A stretch of DNA of 64,000 nucleotides, taken from positions 124,001 to 188,000 of the forward strand of contig CAIOGO010000014.1 in NCBI GenBank assembly GCA_903857865.1, read 5' to 3'. The DNA comes from an uncultured bacterium. Its GTDB lineage: Bacteria > Bipolaricaulota > Bipolaricaulia > UBA7950 > UBA9294. Below the pieces are notes generated by a model. The model searched no databases. It worked only from the letters and a program-made list of their open reading frames with translations, and was not told where the DNA came from. The translations under genes were made by a program, and so were the position numbers. Every line of letters begins with the position of its first letter. The stretch's first letter is position 1. Below, in pieces: positions 52,538-61,624 of this stretch.

Positions 52538-53586
52538 CCTCTCCCTTCCCAGACGAGCGCACCGGCGGGGCAGACAGAGACGCACAGGCCGCACTCGCGG
52601 CACGCCTCGCCGACGTCGGCAGGACTCCGCCGCGCCTGGTACGGACAGACGCGAACGCAAGCCTCACAATGGATGCAAGCCACCTCATCGAATCCCATTC
52701 GGACTCCTCGAGCTTCCTCCCATCGCGCGGCGCCGACGGCGTCCTCGATCGACGTGAGGCCGAACTCGTCCAAGCGATCGCTGAGATCGCCGCGCAGTCG
52801 GCGGAAGAGGTCGAGCCCGTGGACGAGCGCTCCGCTGCAGATCCCCACAGCACACGCTCCCGCGAGCAGCATTTCGACCGCCGTGTCGGCGTCCTCGACG
52901 CCACCCGTTCCGATGACAGGGACCGCCACGGCCTGGCGCACGGCGGCCACTGCATGGAGAGCGATCGGCAGAATGGCCGGCCCGGACAGCCACCCAGCCG
53001 TCGCGCCGAGGAGGGGGCGGCGGGTCCGCGGGTCGATGCGAAGCGCGGGTCCGACCGAGTCGATGACCGTGAGAGCGCTCGTTCCTCTCTCGACGCACGC
53101 GCGCGCCGTGCCCACGAGGTCACGACCGTTCGCGCTCAGCTTGGCAAACACCGGGATCCGAACGCGGCGCACGGCCGCATCGACCAGGCCGGGCAGCGTC
53201 GCCTCGTCGTACGAAACGACTTCCAGCGCGTCCGCGCCCGCCTCCTCGAGCGCCGCGGCAAGCGCCTCGACGTCGGCCGGCTCGAGCCCGACGCTCGCAA
53301 TCACCGGCACACCCGCATCCTTCGCGAGCGGGATCTCCCGCTTGATCCACTGGGCCGAATCGAGGTCCGACCAGCGCTCGGCGTTGAGGACTCCGCCTCC
53401 GACACGGACGAGGTGCGGCACCGGTTGAGTCGCCGCACGACGGCTGATCGTCTTCGTGACGACCGCAGAGGCGCCGGCGCAGTACGCGCGAACGATGGCC
53501 TCCCCATTCCAGGACAGCGGCCCCGACGCGAGAACCAGCGGGTGGTCGAGTTCGAGTCCACCCACGGCGGTGCGAAGGTCAGCCAC
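52534..53586 (-). CDS. Dihydroorotate-dehydrogenase-like oxidoreductase with two 4Fe-4S clusters (PreA-like)
   Basis: A 350-aa FMN protein with a TIM-barrel of the DHOD/dihydropyrimidine-dehydrogenase type. It has PLVLASGPL near 16, PVFAKLSANG near 146, VPVIGTGGVEDADTAVEML near 238 and GICSG near 265. A C-terminal double ferredoxin follows: CIHCEACVRVCP near 306 and CRECGLCVSVCP near 332. PreA, with PreT, reduces uracil and thymine; no PreT is seen here. The start is GTG behind AGAGGAG. Flanking amidohydrolases and the nearby dihydropyrimidinase gene suggest work on a pyrimidine- or purine-like ring. Confidence 0.88.
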   Translation of the reverse strand: MADLRTAVGGLELDHPLVLASGPLSWNGEAIVRAYCAGASAVVTKTISRRAATQPVPHLVRVGGGVLNAERWSDLDSAQWIKREIPLAKDAGVPVIASVGLEPADVEALAAALEEAGADALEVVSYDEATLPGLVDAAVRRVRIPVFAKLSANGRDLVGTARACVERGTSALTVIDSVGPALRIDPRTRRPLLGATAGWLSGPAILPIALHAVAAVRQAVAVPVIGTGGVEDADTAVEMLLAGACAVGICSGALVHGLDLFRRLRGDLSDRLDEFGLTSIEDAVGAARWEEARGVRMGFDEVACIHCEACVRVCPYQARRSPADVGEACRECGLCVSVCPAGALVWEGRG

Positions 53587-54916
53587 GGCTTTCTCCTCTC
53601 CAGAGCCGTTGGGCCTCGCGGCGCGCGCCCCCCCGCACCTCGACCTCGTCCATCGTCTGGACAACCCCGTCCCTCATCACATCCCGCCCCGCCACGATGG
53701 ACAACCTGACGTCGCCGCGACCGCGGAAGAGGACGAGCTGATCCAGGACGTTGCCTCGCGTGAGTGGGGTGTCGGTGGCAGCGTCGATGCCGATCACGTC
53801 GGCCGCTCGCCCCGACTCGAGCACGCCAACCTCGGGCCAGCCGACGGATGTCGCGCCCCACGCCGTCGCCATCGCGAAGACGGTGCGTGCGGGCATGACC
53901 GCGGCATCCGCGCGTGCACCCTTGTGGAGGAGAAACGCGCCGCGCATGACTTCGAAGGGATCGTTGATGTACCCGTCCGTCCCCAGCCCGGGCGAGAGAC
54001 CGCGGTCGATCATGCGCGGCACGGGGGCGATCCCTCCACCGACTTCGCAGTTGGAGAGTGGCATGTGGGCCATCCGGACGCGCCGCTCGGCCAGCCGCTC
54101 GATCTCTTCATCTGTCAGCGCAACGCCCTGCGAGGCGAGCACGGCTTCGTCCCACAACCCCAAGCGGTCGTACCAGAAGACAGGACGCTCGCCATGGCGG
54201 CGCAGGCACTCCTCAGGCTCGTAGGTGCTCTCCGAGAGATGGAGGTGCAGACCGCAGCCGGCTCGGGTGGCACTCTCCTTCGCCGCGAGGACGAAGCTCT
54301 CCGAACAAGTAAAACTCGTGTGCAAGCACTGCATGCCGCGAATGCGGCCGTCACTGCGCCGCGCTCGAGCGAACCGCTCGTTCTCGTCCAGCGCCCTCCG
54401 TCCAACCTCCGTACCGTGGCGCTCCGACGCTTCGAGGCAGAGCACGGCGCGCACGCCGGCACGCTCGACCACAGCGGCCTCCAGATCGAGGATGCCGGCC
54501 TCGGAGAACGGCGCCTCGAGCACGTCACAGAACGTCGTGAACCCCGAGCGGATCATGTCGACGCACGCAAGCGCGGTCGCCGCCCCGATCATGGCCCCGT
54601 CGAGACGGTCTTCGACCCGCGGCCACCAGAAGTCGGCGAGAAAGCGGTCGAAGCCCCTCGGCGGTTCCCCGACGAGCGGGATCCCGTGAGCAAGGCGGCC
54701 GTACGCGTGCTCGTGCGCGTTCACAAATCCTGGGCAAAGAACGAGGTCCCCCGCATCCGTGACCTCGGCGCCTCCCGCACGGGAGAGCAGATCCTCGTTG
54801 GGGCCAAGCGCGACGAGGACTCCGTCCTCGATCAGGATGCCCCAATTCTCTTCCAACGCGGCGCCAGCGCCCGCGAGAACCGCTCCACCGAGCACGATGC
54901 GCCTAGCCACCGCCAT
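53579..54916 (-). CDS. Amidohydrolase, SsnA/chlorohydrolase-like (second, altered metal ligand)
   Basis: A 445-aa paralogue of the 51.2-kb amidohydrolase. HEH in NAHEHAYG near 71, His in LHLHLSES near 235 and Asp in GTDGYINDP near 315 are kept. The third metal His is Gln (Q263 in ASQGVAL; the paralogue reads AAHGVHL), so metal binding or mechanism may differ. It starts behind a weak GGGGGT site and overlaps the AOR gene by 14 bases. It may act on a related ring or have a non-catalytic part in a complex. Confidence 0.86.
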   Translation of the reverse strand: MAVARRIVLGGAVLAGAGAALEENWGILIEDGVLVALGPNEDLLSRAGGAEVTDAGDLVLCPGFVNAHEHAYGRLAHGIPLVGEPPRGFDRFLADFWWPRVEDRLDGAMIGAATALACVDMIRSGFTTFCDVLEAPFSEAGILDLEAAVVERAGVRAVLCLEASERHGTEVGRRALDENERFARARRSDGRIRGMQCLHTSFTCSESFVLAAKESATRAGCGLHLHLSESTYEPEECLRRHGERPVFWYDRLGLWDEAVLASQGVALTDEEIERLAERRVRMAHMPLSNCEVGGGIAPVPRMIDRGLSPGLGTDGYINDPFEVMRGAFLLHKGARADAAVMPARTVFAMATAWGATSVGWPEVGVLESGRAADVIGIDAATDTPLTRGNVLDQLVLFRGRGDVRLSIVAGRDVMRDGVVQTMDEVEVRGGARREAQRLWRGESRG

Positions 54917-56816
54917 ACCCCCACAGCGCCCGGCCGGCATCTCCGAGGCCCAATCGATCGAGCGTGGCCGCCGTCGGCCACCCCGTCACCAAGTCCCAAC
55001 CGCGCAGGGCGTAGTACTCGTCGAGCATCTTCGGCGCGTGCGCAACCTGACCCCGCGCGCCGCGCGCCGGCGATGGCTCGGCCGTCATGCGCTCGGGCAG
55101 ACGGTCGTCGGCCCGCCCGATGCCAAGGCGCGCGTTATAGGCTCGCGCCAGGTTGACGATGCGCTCGCCGATCGCCCTCAACTCCTCCTCGTCCAACGCC
55201 CACCCGGTGGCCAGCCGGAGGCCGGCGGCGATCTCAGGCCAGTAGATCTCGGCCATCACGAACGTCCCGCCTGACTTGCACACGCCGACCGAGTCGACGA
55301 CCGCGCCGAAGTCCTCGCCATCCTTGACCAGAAATGGCTTGTGCCGCGTTGCGTGAGGATCCGCCATCTCGGGAAGGAACTGCGGGCCGTAGCGCCGCAA
55401 GACCTCCGCAGCGCTCCCCGTTTCATCGACCGTCGGGAACGCCTTCAAGTGGTCGGCGCCGCGATTCGACGTCATGTGCGCCAGGCCCATGGACTGCTGC
55501 GCGCGCCCGTCTTGCGCCGGGATCTCCATCCCTTTGACTTCCATCGCGTAGGGCCGCGCAGCGGCGCCGAACGCCGCGGCCGCCCGCCGCACGCCTTCGG
55601 CCAGCACGTCGCCGACGCCCTCGCGGGTCGCAATGCGCTCCACGAGAGAGAGGATCGTCTCGACGTTGCCCCACGTCGCGTCCAGGCCGTCGAGATCGCC
55701 GCGCGTCAGGATGCCTCGCTGGACGAGCTCCATCGCGAAACCAATCGCGCGGCCCGTCGAGATCGTGTCCATCCCCAAGCGGTCGCAGCGATCGCTCGCG
55801 AACAGGATCGCTTCCAGATCGGCGTTCCCGAGGCCCGCGCCGAACGCGTTCAGCGTTTCGTACTCCACGCTCGACGTCTCGAGGCCGGCGAAGCGTCCCG
55901 CGTCGATTCGGTACACCTTGTCGCACCGCACGGGGCACGCGAAGCACCCGGTGTCTCGAACGAAGTACCGCTCGCGCAGGGTCTCGCCGCTGATCTCCTC
56001 GGCCTTCGCAAACTCCCCATCCTGGAAATTGCGCGTCGGGAACCGACCGATCTCGTTCACGACGCGCACGAGACCCGGGGTCCCGAAGCGGGAGCACGCC
56101 GGGAACATGGCGTTGGCGCGAAGTCGCGCGTGCAGGCTCTGAGCCAGTTCGATGAATCCGGCGCGGTCCACGAAAGGCACGCGCTTCGAGCCCGAGACGG
56201 CGATCGCCTTGAGCCGCTTCGCGCCCATCACGGCGCCGAGCCCGCAGCGACCGAAGCTGCGATTCGGCGTCGCCTGGATGGAGGCAAAACGAACGCCGCG
56301 CTCCCCGGCCGGCCCGATTGACGCCACCTGAAGGGCGGGGGCAGCATACCGGTCACGGAGAGCGGCCTCCGTCTGAATCGTGTCGAGTCCCCAGACGTCG
56401 CCCGCGTCGTCGATCGCGGCCACGCCGTCGGCGATCCGCAGCACGACGGGCGCATCGGACGAGCCACGCACGACCACAGCGTCATACCCAGAGAACTTGA
56501 GACCCGGACCGAAGGTTCCACCGGCGTTCGAGTCTCCGTAGATGCCCGTGAGCGGCGACCGGGCGATGGCCTCGGTGCGCCCCGAGCACGGCCACGCCGT
56601 TCCCGTCAGCGGCCCGGTCGCCACGATGAGGACGGCGTCCGGCGACAACGGATCCACGTCGGGTCCCACTTCATCCCACAGGACCTTCGCGCCGAACCCG
56701 CTCCCGCCGAGGTAGGCGCGGGCGAGCGTAGGGTCGAGAGGCCGCGCCTCGAGGCGTCTTGAGGAGAGGTCGACGTGGAGCACCCGGCCGACGTAGCCAC
56801 CGCGCGCACGCGTCAC
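54903..56816 (-). CDS. Aldehyde:ferredoxin oxidoreductase (second of tandem pair)
   Basis: A 637-aa tungsten-pterin enzyme. The 4Fe-4S ligands are C291, C294 and C298 in CFACPVRC and C513 in VGVCKSGG. The N-terminal domain has HVDLSSRRLEARP, LTGIYGDSNAGG and GRCGLGAVMGAKRLKAIA; the centre has GLETSSVEYETLNAFG. It oxidises aldehydes to acids and reduces ferredoxin. The GTG start overlaps the upstream AOR's stop (GTGA) with GGGAGG upstream, giving two AORs in tandem that may form a heteromer or act on different aldehydes. Confidence 0.92.
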   Translation of the reverse strand: MTRARGGYVGRVLHVDLSSRRLEARPLDPTLARAYLGGSGFGAKVLWDEVGPDVDPLSPDAVLIVATGPLTGTAWPCSGRTEAIARSPLTGIYGDSNAGGTFGPGLKFSGYDAVVVRGSSDAPVVLRIADGVAAIDDAGDVWGLDTIQTEAALRDRYAAPALQVASIGPAGERGVRFASIQATPNRSFGRCGLGAVMGAKRLKAIAVSGSKRVPFVDRAGFIELAQSLHARLRANAMFPACSRFGTPGLVRVVNEIGRFPTRNFQDGEFAKAEEISGETLRERYFVRDTGCFACPVRCDKVYRIDAGRFAGLETSSVEYETLNAFGAGLGNADLEAILFASDRCDRLGMDTISTGRAIGFAMELVQRGILTRGDLDGLDATWGNVETILSLVERIATREGVGDVLAEGVRRAAAAFGAAARPYAMEVKGMEIPAQDGRAQQSMGLAHMTSNRGADHLKAFPTVDETGSAAEVLRRYGPQFLPEMADPHATRHKPFLVKDGEDFGAVVDSVGVCKSGGTFVMAEIYWPEIAAGLRLATGWALDEEELRAIGERIVNLARAYNARLGIGRADDRLPERMTAEPSPARGARGQVAHAPKMLDEYYALRGWDLVTGWPTAATLDRLGLGDAGRALWGYGGG

Positions 56817-58669
56817 GCCGTCCTCCCGTCCGAGAGCCCGAGCCGCACCAGGGTCGTCGGCGTCGGCAACCCGTCCTCGCCCCACCCGCGGAGCCGGTAG
56901 TACTCGGCCAGCATGTCCGGAAGCGAGTCGATCCGTCGCTCGTCGTGGGCCTCGCCGTGCGCGACGGGCAGCGGCTCCTGTGTGAATCGCTCCGGCAACC
57001 GGTCATGAGTGGCATCGACGCCAAATCGAGCGTTGAGCAACCGCTCGAGGTTGACGATGCGCTCTCCGACCTCCAGGAGCCCATCGGCGTCCAACGCGAG
57101 TCCCGCCGCGGTGACGGCCTCAGCCAAGTGCGCGGGGTCGAGCGCGTAGACCTCCGTCGTGGTGAATTTGCAGACACCGAGCGCGTCGGAGACCGCACAG
57201 TAGTCCTCACCGAACCGCACCAGCGCAGGCTTCGTCGCCTCGTCGGCGGGGTCGAGAACGCGCGGGTAGACGGTGGGCAGCAGGCGCCGAGCCGCCGCGT
57301 CCAGCCCGGCGACGTCGATCGTCGGCAGCGCGTACAGGTGGTCGGCGCCGCGGTTCGACGTCGCATGTCCCAGTCCGAACGCCTTGGCCACCCGCGGCTC
57401 CTGCCCAGGAATCTCGAGCCCCTTGACGTGAAGCGCGTAGGGAATCGCCGCAGACCCGATCTCCTTTGCCGCGGCCCGGACGCCGCGGCAGAGGAGTTCG
57501 CCGATCCCTTCGCGACGCGCGATCCTCTCGACCAGCGCGACAATCGTGTCTCCCCGCCCCCACGAGAGATCGACAGATTCGTCATCCAACAACCCGCGTT
57601 CGTGGCACTCCATCGCGAACGCGATCATGGCCCCGACGGAGATCGTGTCCAGCCCGAGTTCGTTGCACAGCGCGTTCGCGTGAAGAATGGCCTCAAGGTC
57701 GCCGCACCAGCAGTTGGCGCCCAGCGCGTCCAAGGTCTCGTACTCCGGCCCGGCGCTGCGTGAACGGTGCACGCCAGAGTTCACCTCGGAGATTCGGCCG
57801 CAGCGGATCGGGCAGCCGGGGCAGCCCTTGGTCTCAACCCGGTACAACTCGAGGGCGTCTGCATCGATCGCGTCGCCGAACGGGACTTGCCCGAGTCGAT
57901 GGTTCATCGCCGGCAGATCTCCGCTCGCGTTCTTGATCCCGACGAGGAACGGCGTCCCCCAGCGCAACAGGTCGCGCACTCCGGGCGTCGCGAGAATCCG
58001 CTGCGTCGCGGCCCGAGATCGCGCCAGGAAACCTGACGGAAACCGCGGCCAGCGACCGCCGTCGACCACGATGGCCTTCACGTTCTTGGCGCCCAGCACC
58101 GCGCCCCCGCCGCACCGCGCCGCGGCGCGCCCGCCGTCGACCATGACCGCCGCCAGCGGCACGCCGCGCTCACCCGCGGGCCCAATGCACGCAACCGCGG
58201 CCGCCGTCCCCTTGCGCAACGCTTCCGTCGCCTCAGGCACTCGGGACCCCCAGAGACGCCCCGCCGCCTCGAGGCGGATGCCGGACTCGTCGACTCTGAT
58301 CACGCTCGGTTCTGGGGCGCACCCCACCAAAACGAGGGCGAGGATCCCGTGCGCCGTCAGGCGCGGCCCGAAGGATCCCCCGGCGTTGGCGTATCCGTAG
58401 ATGCCTGTGAGCGGCGATCGAAATGCCATGTGAACGCGCGACGACGCGGGCCACGGACTGCCGTTGAGCAGGCCAGCACCCATGACGAACGGAGCCTCCG
58501 GATCGAGCGCATCGTGCTGCCAGAAGGCCCGTTCTTCGAGGAGGCGCACAGCCACGCCACGCCCGCCGAGGTACGCCCGGCGCGATGCCTCGTCTTGCCT
58601 CTCTTCGCGCAGCCTCCCGTCTGTCAAATCGACGGTGATCACGCGCTGGGGAAAGGGACTACCGCTCAT
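56813..58669 (-). CDS. Aldehyde:ferredoxin oxidoreductase (first of tandem pair)
   Basis: A 618-aa AOR-family enzyme. 4Fe-4S ligands C283, C286 and C290 in CPGCPIRC and C500 in LGVCKFTT. It also has TVDLTDGRLREE, LTGIYGYANAGG and the AARCGGGAVLGAKNVKAIVV block. It begins behind GGAGGGC and overlaps the Mch-like gene by 11 bases. It differs from its tandem partner in the region after the Fe-S cluster (NSGVHRSRSAGPEYETLDALG), suggesting a different substrate. It is directly linked to the Mch- and Ftr-like genes. Confidence 0.91.
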   Translation of the reverse strand: MSGSPFPQRVITVDLTDGRLREERQDEASRRAYLGGRGVAVRLLEERAFWQHDALDPEAPFVMGAGLLNGSPWPASSRVHMAFRSPLTGIYGYANAGGSFGPRLTAHGILALVLVGCAPEPSVIRVDESGIRLEAAGRLWGSRVPEATEALRKGTAAAVACIGPAGERGVPLAAVMVDGGRAAARCGGGAVLGAKNVKAIVVDGGRWPRFPSGFLARSRAATQRILATPGVRDLLRWGTPFLVGIKNASGDLPAMNHRLGQVPFGDAIDADALELYRVETKGCPGCPIRCGRISEVNSGVHRSRSAGPEYETLDALGANCWCGDLEAILHANALCNELGLDTISVGAMIAFAMECHERGLLDDESVDLSWGRGDTIVALVERIARREGIGELLCRGVRAAAKEIGSAAIPYALHVKGLEIPGQEPRVAKAFGLGHATSNRGADHLYALPTIDVAGLDAAARRLLPTVYPRVLDPADEATKPALVRFGEDYCAVSDALGVCKFTTTEVYALDPAHLAEAVTAAGLALDADGLLEVGERIVNLERLLNARFGVDATHDRLPERFTQEPLPVAHGEAHDERRIDSLPDMLAEYYRLRGWGEDGLPTPTTLVRLGLSDGRTA

Positions 58670-59660
58670 GGCGCCCTCCGTCAGCTCGCCCGAGAGCGGA
58701 AGCCAGGAGCTCAACGTCGACGGCACCCGCCGACGCCACTCGGCCGGTCGTACGGTCCACGAGCGTGATGCAGGCGACCTTGTTCAGATCGGATAACCCG
58801 GGGATGGCCTCGAACACGCCGCCGGCCTCTGCCAAGAGCTCCGAGAAGAGGCGCCCATAGGTGGGCGACGAGCGGAAGACGAGAGCCTCGGCAGTAGCTC
58901 TCAGGTCCCAACTCGGCGCAGCCTCGACGATCATCGTCACCCGCCCGGCGTAGTGGATCATGTCATCCTGCGTCACCACGGGAATGCCTCGACCGCCACA
59001 AGGGGCGAGCGGCACGGCGCCGAGAATGCTGACGACGCAGCGCGGATCCAGCCCGATGGACTGGTCGAGCGTGAACAAGACGCACTCGTTCAGCCGTCCG
59101 GCGAGCTGAGCCACGCCAGCCAAGCTGTTCGACGGGACCACGACGAGCGTCAGCTCCGCGGGCCGAAGTCCGGCCCGCCGCGCGATCGCCTCGACGACGT
59201 CCGCGTTCGGCAGGCGCGTCGCCTCAACGACGGCCACGCCCCAGGAGCAGACGCCGTCGACAAGGTCCGACGGCCGATCTAGTTGGCCGTCCATGCAGGC
59301 GCGCACGGGTCCGGAGACGCGAATCGCCGCGTCCACTTCGTCAAGAGCGAAGGAAACTTGCAGTCCATGGATAGAGAGGAAGGGTCGCCACGAGCCGCCG
59401 ACCAACTCGGGAAGCGGGATGCCTAGGACGTCCGTCATGCCCAGCGTCGCCTTCATCATGCCCCCATGCGCAAGCTCCGCGACGCGTCGTCCGGCCTCCC
59501 ACGACCCCCGCGTGGCGACGCCGCAGTCCAGGATGAGCGCCCCGGCGTGGCCTGGCCGGACGTCGACCTCGAGAACCGGCGCGTCTTCAACCAGCGACCG
59601 AACGAGCGCCGCAGTCCGGGCACCAGCCCACTCCTGTTCCGCGCTGCTCCAGCCCGCCAT
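58659..59660 (-). CDS. mch: Methenyl-H4MPT cyclohydrolase (Mch) homologue
   Basis: A 333-aa protein matching Mch along its length. LILDCGVATRGSWEAG (residues 42-57) corresponds to the family's DCGVxxxGSxEAG start; VSGPVRA (115-121) to the SGPARA loop; EATRLPNADVVEAIA (146-160) to the LPN helix; and VVPSNSLAG (174-182) to VAPTASIAG. The catalytic Arg and Glu, spaced RxxE in the archaeal enzyme, are present as R189 and E192. It should interconvert methenyl- and formyl-groups on a tetrahydromethanopterin-like carrier. It starts behind GGGAGG, 12 bases after the Ftr-like gene ends. The overall divergence suggests an altered substrate. Confidence 0.86.
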   Translation of the reverse strand: MAGWSSAEQEWAGARTAALVRSLVEDAPVLEVDVRPGHAGALILDCGVATRGSWEAGRRVAELAHGGMMKATLGMTDVLGIPLPELVGGSWRPFLSIHGLQVSFALDEVDAAIRVSGPVRACMDGQLDRPSDLVDGVCSWGVAVVEATRLPNADVVEAIARRAGLRPAELTLVVVPSNSLAGVAQLAGRLNECVLFTLDQSIGLDPRCVVSILGAVPLAPCGGRGIPVVTQDDMIHYAGRVTMIVEAAPSWDLRATAEALVFRSSPTYGRLFSELLAEAGGVFEAIPGLSDLNKVACITLVDRTTGRVASAGAVDVELLASALGRADGGRHER

Positions 59661-59672
59661 CTCGCCTCCCGC

Positions 59673-60587
59673 CTAGCGGTCCTCGGTCGGAACGACGTCG
59701 CGCAGGGCCAGCTTGCGGCCGCCCCATGCTCCCTCGAACGACGGGGCCGTGATCCCGACGATGCCCGACGTTCGAGCGAAGGCGTCGATGGCTACGCGCA
59801 GGCCGATTCGCATCGCGTCGACCGACGTCGCGACGAGGGGGAACTCGATGACGGAATCTACGTCCGCCGGGACCTTCGTCGCCACCCGCCCTCGAAGCGA
59901 TGGGCAGAAGGGCTCGTTGATCGTCACACCCTCGCCCTTGTAGCGGGTCCCGCCCACCTTGGCGCCGCTGATGCCGCCGACCGGGTAGTTGAACACCGCC
60001 ACGCCCGGCGCGTCCCGCACGACGCACGCCGCCGCTTCCATTGCGCCCATCAGGCAAGCCGCCTCGTTTTGCCCGAACACCTCGAGGACGCCGTCGGTTC
60101 CCGCCACGACGTGAACGCGTCGCTCGATGAACTGATTGCCGGTCATGATCGGGATCCGAACCACCTCGCGCTCGCCTACACGGTCCAGCGCCTCGTACCC
60201 GTCACCCCATCGCGACACCCGCGCAGCCAGGTCGACGACCCACTCCACCGGCCCGTTCGCACCGCCGTCGAAGAGCGAACACGTCGGAAGGTGAGGAAAG
60301 ATGTACAGACGGTCGAGCAGCGCCTTCTTGAACGTCTCCAGACCGACCGCCGTCGGGGCATTGAGTTGGAGCGCGACGCCGCTTCGCCCATCCGGGGTTG
60401 CGGACGACGCGACGAACCCATCGATGCACCCCTGGATCGGCGCCGCGGTGATGATCCCGAACCCGCACAGGTAGCTCGCCTCGGCCATCGCGACGGCTTC
60501 GGTCGCCGCGGTGAGAATGAGGCGGGCGGTGTACAAGTCGGTGCACTCGCAAAACGTGTCCTCAATCTCGATCCCTCGGTATCTCAT
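59673..60587 (-). CDS. ftr: Formylmethanofuran:H4MPT formyltransferase (Ftr) homologue
   Basis: A 304-aa protein close in length to Ftr (about 296 aa). The N-terminus has the hallmark GIEIEDTF (5-12). Further matches are TPDGRSGVALQLN (64-76), LLDRL (90-94), WGDGYE (127-132), ESQPAG-like GQNEAACLM (172-180), GGISGAKVGGTRYKG (204-218), INEPFCP (223-229) and a C-terminal RIGLRVAIDAFARTSGI (260-276). It transfers a formyl group between a methanofuran-like and a pterin carrier. No FhcA/B/C partners are seen in the window. The start overlaps the AcoX-like stop (ATGA) behind AGAGGAG. Confidence 0.9.
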   Translation of the reverse strand: MRYRGIEIEDTFCECTDLYTARLILTAATEAVAMAEASYLCGFGIITAAPIQGCIDGFVASSATPDGRSGVALQLNAPTAVGLETFKKALLDRLYIFPHLPTCSLFDGGANGPVEWVVDLAARVSRWGDGYEALDRVGEREVVRIPIMTGNQFIERRVHVVAGTDGVLEVFGQNEAACLMGAMEAAACVVRDAPGVAVFNYPVGGISGAKVGGTRYKGEGVTINEPFCPSLRGRVATKVPADVDSVIEFPLVATSVDAMRIGLRVAIDAFARTSGIVGITAPSFEGAWGGRKLALRDVVPTEDR

Positions 60588-61624
60588 CCGTTCTCCTCTC
60601 GCTCCATCTCTCCACGAGGCGAAGCCGCCCGTCGGATCGATACGACGGCACCCTCGACCGTGCTTAGCGACACTATCGCCGCGGGAGACGCCGCGCAACG
60701 CGGTGTCCCGTCAACCACGAGCGCGGATCCCAGCCGGAAGCCGCCCATCTCCACGACGTCACCGGGCGCCAGTCCCAGATGGAAGATCCGCAGAGGCTCG
60801 GCGGCCTCGAGATCGTTCCGACCGAGCCGGGTCCGAATCATGAGCGCACTCGCCGCCGCCACGACTCCCAGGCAGCCAACGTACGGCCCCCAACAGAGAA
60901 GCCCGCTCACGGCTTTGCCCCGGCAGGCGTCCGTGTCATTGAGCGGCGATGCGACGATCTGTCCCCCCTCGAGCTCAGCGCCCGCAAGTAGCCGTCTCCC
61001 GTTCTTCGCAATCCACGTCGCCTGTCCGCACGCTGAGATTGGATCAGCCGTTCGGTCCTCGCCGCGAAGCCCCGCCGCCGCATCCAGATCTACGCGCCGC
61101 CCGCAGCGCGTGCCGAAGAACGTGTTCGCAACCGTCGCATCGTGGAACGCCAGCCCCACCTTCACCCCGTCGAAGCGCACCTCGAGGGCGTGCACCGGGA
61201 CATCGGCCCACGACGAGGCAAGGAACCCATCGAGTTCCACGGCCGTGGTTCCGACGAGAGGCCCCACATTGGACGACCCGACGCCGACGCCGAGCAGGCG
61301 AACCACTGATCCAGCCGAGGAGAGAACGCTGCCGATGTCGCCCAGCGTGCCGTCGCCCCCAACGCCGATCACCGTGTCCACCCCCGCCTCAAGGAGTTCT
61401 CTCGTCAGGCCGCAGGCGTCGCCCACCGGGCCGCGGACCTTCCGACAATCCAGGCCGCACGCGTCCGCCGCAGCGGCCTCGAACGTGTCGGCAACGAGGA
61501 CCACGTCCCGCTCCCGGAGCGCAGGCAGCAGGCGAGCGAGGATGCCCTGCAGCGCGTCGGGCCCGGCGCCCGCGCAGGGGTTGGCGATGACGCCGATTCG
61601 GCCAAGATGCTGGCAGGCACTCAC
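60584..61624 (-). CDS. AcoX/ATP-NAD kinase-like protein (COG3199 type)
   Basis: A 346-aa protein with a kinase-type fold. It starts IGVIANPCAGAG near residue 10 and carries the diacylglycerol/NAD-kinase loop GVGGDGTLGDIG (87-98). The C-terminal domain is beta-rich, as in AcoX and predicted polyphosphate/ATP-NAD kinases. The phosphorylated substrate is unknown: NAD, or a metabolite of this pathway. The GTG start overlaps the permease stop (GTGA) behind GGGAGGAG, and its stop overlaps the Ftr-like start. Confidence 0.82.
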   Translation of the reverse strand: MSACQHLGRIGVIANPCAGAGPDALQGILARLLPALRERDVVLVADTFEAAAADACGLDCRKVRGPVGDACGLTRELLEAGVDTVIGVGGDGTLGDIGSVLSSAGSVVRLLGVGVGSSNVGPLVGTTAVELDGFLASSWADVPVHALEVRFDGVKVGLAFHDATVANTFFGTRCGRRVDLDAAAGLRGEDRTADPISACGQATWIAKNGRRLLAGAELEGGQIVASPLNDTDACRGKAVSGLLCWGPYVGCLGVVAAASALMIRTRLGRNDLEAAEPLRIFHLGLAPGDVVEMGGFRLGSALVVDGTPRCAASPAAIVSLSTVEGAVVSIRRAASPRGEMEREENG

